Shown here: one piece after another, positions 13,763-16,248 of the stretch
Numbering within the stretch: position 1 is the stretch's first letter
How the letters are laid out: every line of letters starts with the position of its first letter
NCBI GenBank assembly: GCA_016280345.1
Contig: JAEEGN010000279.1
Location: 1-16,248, forward strand
Reading direction: 5' to 3'
Length of the DNA: 16,248 nucleotides
Source of the DNA: Selenomonadaceae bacterium
Lineage (GTDB): Bacteria; Bacillota; Negativicutes; Selenomonadales; Selenomonadaceae
The notes under the pieces: model-generated
The model's database searches: none
What the model saw: only the letters and a program-made list of their open reading frames with translations
What the model was told of the DNA's origin: nothing
Made by a program: the position numbers and the translations under genes

Positions 13763-14371
13763 TGACCACTTCCACAAAAGAAAGACGCCGGAGAATAACC
13801 CCAGCGTTTTGCCCATACGAACGATTAACAAATCGGCATCACGCTTACTAATATCAATTCTTTTCGCCGCCGTCCCGGCCAGGGACATAATCCGCAGACG
13901 CACAAGAAAAACAAACGCCGCATCATCTTCTTACAGGCTCGCCATCCCAAGACAGGAAAGCAACCCTTTCCGGCCAATCCCGCCCGGCTCCGCCACCCCG
14001 TGCAAGGCGCTGTGCAGATTTGCCACTCAGTCTCTTCCCGCGTTTTGTATGGCAGGAAAGAGCCCCCGGCCATCATCACGATGTCCGGAGGTTCTTTCCT
14101 GTCAGCTTCGATGCTTATGCGAGCGCTCAATGTAAGGTGTTTCCCATCAGGCATGACAGGCGCCTTTGTGTGGGTGTTGTCCGGAGAATGGCAGGGATAT
14201 TGCAGCAGAAAAGGAAGGCGTATTCCTGTTAATTCTGGGTTGCATTTGTAATTTACAAAAGAAACCAAAGGCGACACTGCAAAGTGCCGCCTTTGGATGC
14301 CCAAATTTTCGGAAAAGAAAATTGTCTCTCCATCAGAATGTGTGGCGAACAACCATGTCAAATAACCTATA
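13763..14371. other. Gene-free, hairpin-rich stretch
   Basis: Several open frames cross this region on both strands, but none looks like a protein. It contains an imperfect 19-bp hairpin (arms 14050-14068 and 14083-14101; GGCAGGAAAGA against TCTTTCCTGTC), a hairpin CCAAAGGCG/CGCCTTTGG (14265-14273 and 14288-14296) with inner CACT/AGTG, and a 15-bp palindrome TTTGTAATTTACAAA (14245-14259). It may be decayed sequence or hold an unrecognised structured RNA. Confidence 0.45.
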
Positions 14372-14409
14372 AAGGCGGGTGTTGAAGGAAATCCCTCAAC
14401 ACCCGCCTT
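14372..14409 (+). terminator. Perfect 14-bp hairpin, possible terminator
   Basis: AAGGCGGGTGTTGA (14372-14385) and its complement (14396-14409) around a 10-base loop. The plus strand continues CTTGCTTTTC, a poor T tract, and the minus strand TATAGG. It insulates the next promoter, 28 bp downstream. Confidence 0.5.
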
Positions 14410-14437
14410 CTTGCTTTTCAAACAACATTCGAGGCGA

Positions 14438-14467
14438 TTGCAACAAGTGTTATAAATATGATATAAT
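14438..14467 (+). promoter_or_regulatory. Promoter of the AlkZ-related/nitroreductase genes
   Basis: TTGCAA (14438-14443), 18-bp spacer, TATAAT (14462-14467) with an extended -10 TG at 14459-14460. Transcription should start about 40 nt before the GTG start codon. Confidence 0.8.
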
Positions 14468-14512
14468 TGGTAGGAATAATATTCGATTTAAGATATAGCA
14501 GAGGGGACCAAT

Positions 14513-15193
14513 GTGACTAAACGAATCACGTCCTTGGAAGATATCGAAAAAACCGTGGAGGAGCAGGGATTCCTCCCTTTCTTCGCAAACGAAATAGCGG
14601 GTTTTTCTCTCGAAGAACGTATCGAAGGAAAATACTGGTTCACGGGCTTCGATGGATCGTGGAAGGCATGGGACTGGAAAGGACCGATTGCGCGAAGGAA
14701 AAACTGCGTCTATGGAAAACTGTTCAATAAGAAGGCTGGGTTTGTGAGCCGCGAGTGGTATCCCGACCTCGCCAACTGGCGGCGGGACGGCTACGACTTC
14801 GACGCGCTCTACGATGACGGCAAGGCGGCCTACGATGACAAGCTGGTCTATGACATGGTCGACCAGCGGGAAGATTCCATGCTGTCAAAGGAACTGAAAA
14901 AATTGGGTGGTTTTCGTAAAGGGGGGAAGAAAGGCTTTGACACCATCATTACCCGGCTGCAGATGGAATGTTACCTTGTTGTGGCGGACTTCACATACAT
15001 GACGGATAAGAAAGGCAATCCGTACGGCTGGGGCGTGGCACGGTACGCCACACCGGAGAAGTTTTACGGTATGTCCTTCACGGAGGAGGTGTACCAAAAG
15101 AAACCTGAAAAATCGAGGGAGCGGCTGCTCACCCATTTCCGAAAGATATTGCCGCATGCGACGGAAAAGCAACTTTTGAAGCTGCTTGGGTAA
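14513..15193 (+). CDS. Uncharacterised conserved protein (AlkZ-related type)
   Basis: A 226-residue soluble protein without signal peptide or membrane segment. It begins at GTG 14513, with GAGGGG 6 nt upstream. An ATG two bases earlier is out of frame and hits TGA at once. Recognisable blocks are EEQGFLPFFANEI (16-28), YWFTGFDGSWKAWDWKGPIAR (41-61), SREWYPDLANWRRDGYDFDALYDDG (79-103), LSKELKKLGGFRKGGKKGFDTIITRLQMECYL (123-154) and GNPYGWGVARYATPE (167-181). From memory, this pattern matches a widespread Clostridia/Negativicutes family labelled AlkZ-related, named for similarity to the AlkZ/YcaQ DNA glycosylase family; activity is unproven. The GFRKGGKKGFD/LQM stretch would fit a winged-helix contact surface. 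It likely shares a transcript with the nitroreductase 74 bp downstream. Confidence 0.75.
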   Translation: MTKRITSLEDIEKTVEEQGFLPFFANEIAGFSLEERIEGKYWFTGFDGSWKAWDWKGPIARRKNCVYGKLFNKKAGFVSREWYPDLANWRRDGYDFDALYDDGKAAYDDKLVYDMVDQREDSMLSKELKKLGGFRKGGKKGFDTIITRLQMECYLVVADFTYMTDKKGNPYGWGVARYATPEKFYGMSFTEEVYQKKPEKSRERLLTHFRKILPHATEKQLLKLLG

Positions 15194-15267
15194 AGAGCGG
15201 TTGGAAATCGGGCATGAGCAAAATTGAGAGATGACAGACGAACAACAGTTGATGGGAGGAAAAGATA

Positions 15268-15765
15268 ATGGACGCAATTTTTACGCGCACAAGCGTACGC
15301 AACTATGAGGAACGTCCCGTGGAAGAGGAAAAAATCGAGAGAATATTACGGGCTGCAATGGCGGCACCTTCCGCGGTGAACCAGCAACCCTGGGAATTTT
15401 ATGTGGTGACGAATAAGGAAGTATTGCAAAAACTCGCCAAAGCAAGCCCGTATACGGGGATGACAGCAAACGCCCCTGCGGCCATTGTGCTTTGTTCCCG
15501 TACGGAAAACGTTATCGTGCCGGAACTCGTCGATGTTGATATGGCCATCGCGACGGAAAATGTCCTGCTGGAGATTGAGGCGCAGGGATTGGGCGGCGTA
15601 ATGCTCGGCATTGCACCGTTCAAAGATCGTATAAAAACGGTGGCTGAGGCTTTGGACTTGCCGCCGATTCTCTCAGCTTTTACGGTCGTGCCGTTCGGCT
15701 ATCCTGAAAAAAAGAACCCGCAGCAAGATCGCTATGACGCGAAGCGGGTCCATTATGTGAGGTAG
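15268..15765 (+). CDS. Nitroreductase family FMN oxidoreductase
   Basis: A 165-residue protein of the short nitroreductase type. FTRTSVRNYEERPV (5-18) supplies the phosphate-binding arginines (Arg7, Arg11), and AAPSAVNQQPWEFYVV (32-47) is the FMN/dimer motif. A second conserved block, MAIATENVLLEIEAQGLGGVMLGIAP (about 92-117), follows, and the C-terminal VVPFGYPEKKNPQQDRYDAKRVHYV is typical. Such enzymes use NAD(P)H to reduce nitro compounds, quinones or flavins in the cytoplasm; the physiological substrate is not predictable. GGGAGGA lies 7 nt before ATG 15268. It probably forms a unit with the upstream AlkZ-related gene and converges on the Gly-rich peptide gene across a shared terminator. 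Confidence 0.92.
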   Translation: MDAIFTRTSVRNYEERPVEEEKIERILRAAMAAPSAVNQQPWEFYVVTNKEVLQKLAKASPYTGMTANAPAAIVLCSRTENVIVPELVDVDMAIATENVLLEIEAQGLGGVMLGIAPFKDRIKTVAEALDLPPILSAFTVVPFGYPEKKNPQQDRYDAKRVHYVR

Positions 15766-15802
15766 GCAAAGATATCAAATTGAGATAAGCGAATGAGAAA
15801 AC

Positions 15803-15844
15803 GGGCATCGAGGCTTTTGATTCGTCTTCGATGCCCTTTTTTTT
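15803..15844 (+). terminator. Bidirectional terminator between convergent genes
   Basis: GGGCATCGA (15803-15811) pairs with TCGATGCCC (15828-15836), then eight T on the plus strand. On the minus strand the stem is followed by GTTTTC. It serves the nitroreductase gene and, less strongly, the second Gly-rich peptide gene, whose stop is 3 bp away. Confidence 0.85.
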
Positions 15845-15846
15845 GC

Positions 15847-16086
15847 TCAACCTTCGTTGTTGTTTTCGTTGCCCCAGCAGTATCCGCCGCCATAACCACC
15901 GCCGCAGCCGTAGCCGCCGCGTCCTCCGCGACCGCCGCCGTAGTATCCGCCGCCGCAATGTGCGTAACTCACTTCATAGCACGGTGCGTTGTCCCGGCGG
16001 TCCACGACTCCCGGCGTTGCCGCCAGTGCCGTCCCCGTCGATCCGATTACCATTGCCGCCATAGCTGCCAACATCATTCTTTTCAT
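15847..16086 (-). CDS. Small secreted Gly/Tyr/Cys-rich peptide, copy 2
   Basis: A 79-residue precursor, paralogous to the peptide at 8997-9212. Its signal peptide (1-22, MKRMMLAAMAAMV...TALA before ATPG) is nearly the same. The mature part has Cys36, Cys44, Cys61 and Cys70 and a Gly/Tyr/Arg-rich middle (about 45-69), and ends YCWGNENNNEG. The His of copy 1 is largely replaced by Tyr and Arg. A TTG three codons upstream is in frame, but ATG 16086, 9 nt after AGGAGG, matches the arrangement in copy 1 exactly. The two genes therefore share leader, signal peptide, end motif and promoter while the repeat core has diverged. Function unknown; an envelope or extracellular structural or metal-binding peptide is the best guess. 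Confidence 0.82.
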   Translation of the reverse strand: MKRMMLAAMAAMVIGSTGTALAATPGVVDRRDNAPCYEVSYAHCGGGYYGGGRGGRGGYGCGGGYGGGYCWGNENNNEG

Positions 16087-16133
16087 TTTGTTCAACCTCC
16101 TGAAATATCGTTGTGTTGTTCTTCGTTGTCTGT

Positions 16134-16167
16134 AGTATATCTGGAGGTTGTGTCAAAAGTGTGTCGT
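16134..16167 (-). promoter_or_regulatory. Promoter with 11-bp-period direct repeat, copy 2
   Basis: On the minus strand ACGACA (16162-16167) and TTGACA (16151-16156) are 11 bp apart, and TATACT (16134-16139) follows after 11 bp, the same geometry as at 8918-8951. ACAGACAACGAA follows the -10 in both copies. The rest of the window to 16248 holds an ACACC/GGTGT short inverted repeat near its end and no gene. Confidence 0.6.
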
Positions 16168-16248
16168 GATGAAAATTTTTTCGCGGCAAATTGTCAAACC
16201 AAGTGCAACGATTTTGAATGATACACCTCAAATGGTGTTCTGTAGCCA

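Noticed and set aside
13825..14421. 198-codon minus-strand frame in the gene-free stretch
   Set aside because: It crosses several hairpins, has no domain-like pattern and no convincing ribosome site.
1..16248. CRISPR arrays, insertion sequences, tRNA or rRNA genes
   Set aside because: No spaced repeats, transposase motifs, tRNA arms or rRNA stretches were seen by eye on either strand.

Overview
The window reads as chromosomal DNA of a GC-rich, anaerobic bacterium with an outer membrane, most likely a Negativicutes (diderm Bacillota) member. Reasons: Firmicutes-style AGGAGG ribosome sites and TTGACA/TATAAT promoters, a rubrerythrin/rubredoxin oxygen-defence protein, an NHLM-type export system, and an RND-type periplasmic adaptor plus a signal-peptide-bearing nucleosidase homologue that imply a periplasm. 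The taxon is an inference; no rRNA or tRNA was seen.

Left block (1-4247, minus strand): a compact four-gene operon. An XRE helix-turn-helix/TehB-like methyltransferase fusion is followed by a periplasmic adaptor, an NHLM-family HlyD protein and the first 410 residues of a C39 peptidase-ABC exporter cut by the window edge. This is a leader-cleaving peptide export machine. No leader-peptide substrate lies in the window.

Second block (4678-6404): a strong promoter overlapped by a Fur-type box drives a small SAM methyltransferase and a GufA-type ZIP metal transporter, ending in a strong terminator. On the opposite strand the same box overlaps a candidate promoter followed about 85 nt later by a terminator, which could be a Fur-controlled small RNA.

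Third block (6509-9250): one long frame joins rubredoxin, a glutamate-synthase-like FMN/Fe-S domain, and a rubrerythrin flanked by rubredoxin motifs. It is followed by a small secreted Gly/His/Cys-rich peptide. A diverged second copy of that peptide lies at 15847-16086 on the other strand. The two share a nearly identical promoter with an 11-bp-period direct repeat.

Fourth block (9522-13512, minus): a large c-di-GMP protein with a degenerate GGDEF and an intact EAL domain, and a secreted MTA/SAH-nucleosidase homologue in which the catalytic Asp position is Asn. From 13618 to 14430 there is no convincing gene, only an orphan terminator and several hairpins.

Right block (14438-15844): a promoter, an uncharacterised AlkZ-related-type protein and a small nitroreductase, converging on the second Gly-rich peptide gene with a shared bidirectional terminator.
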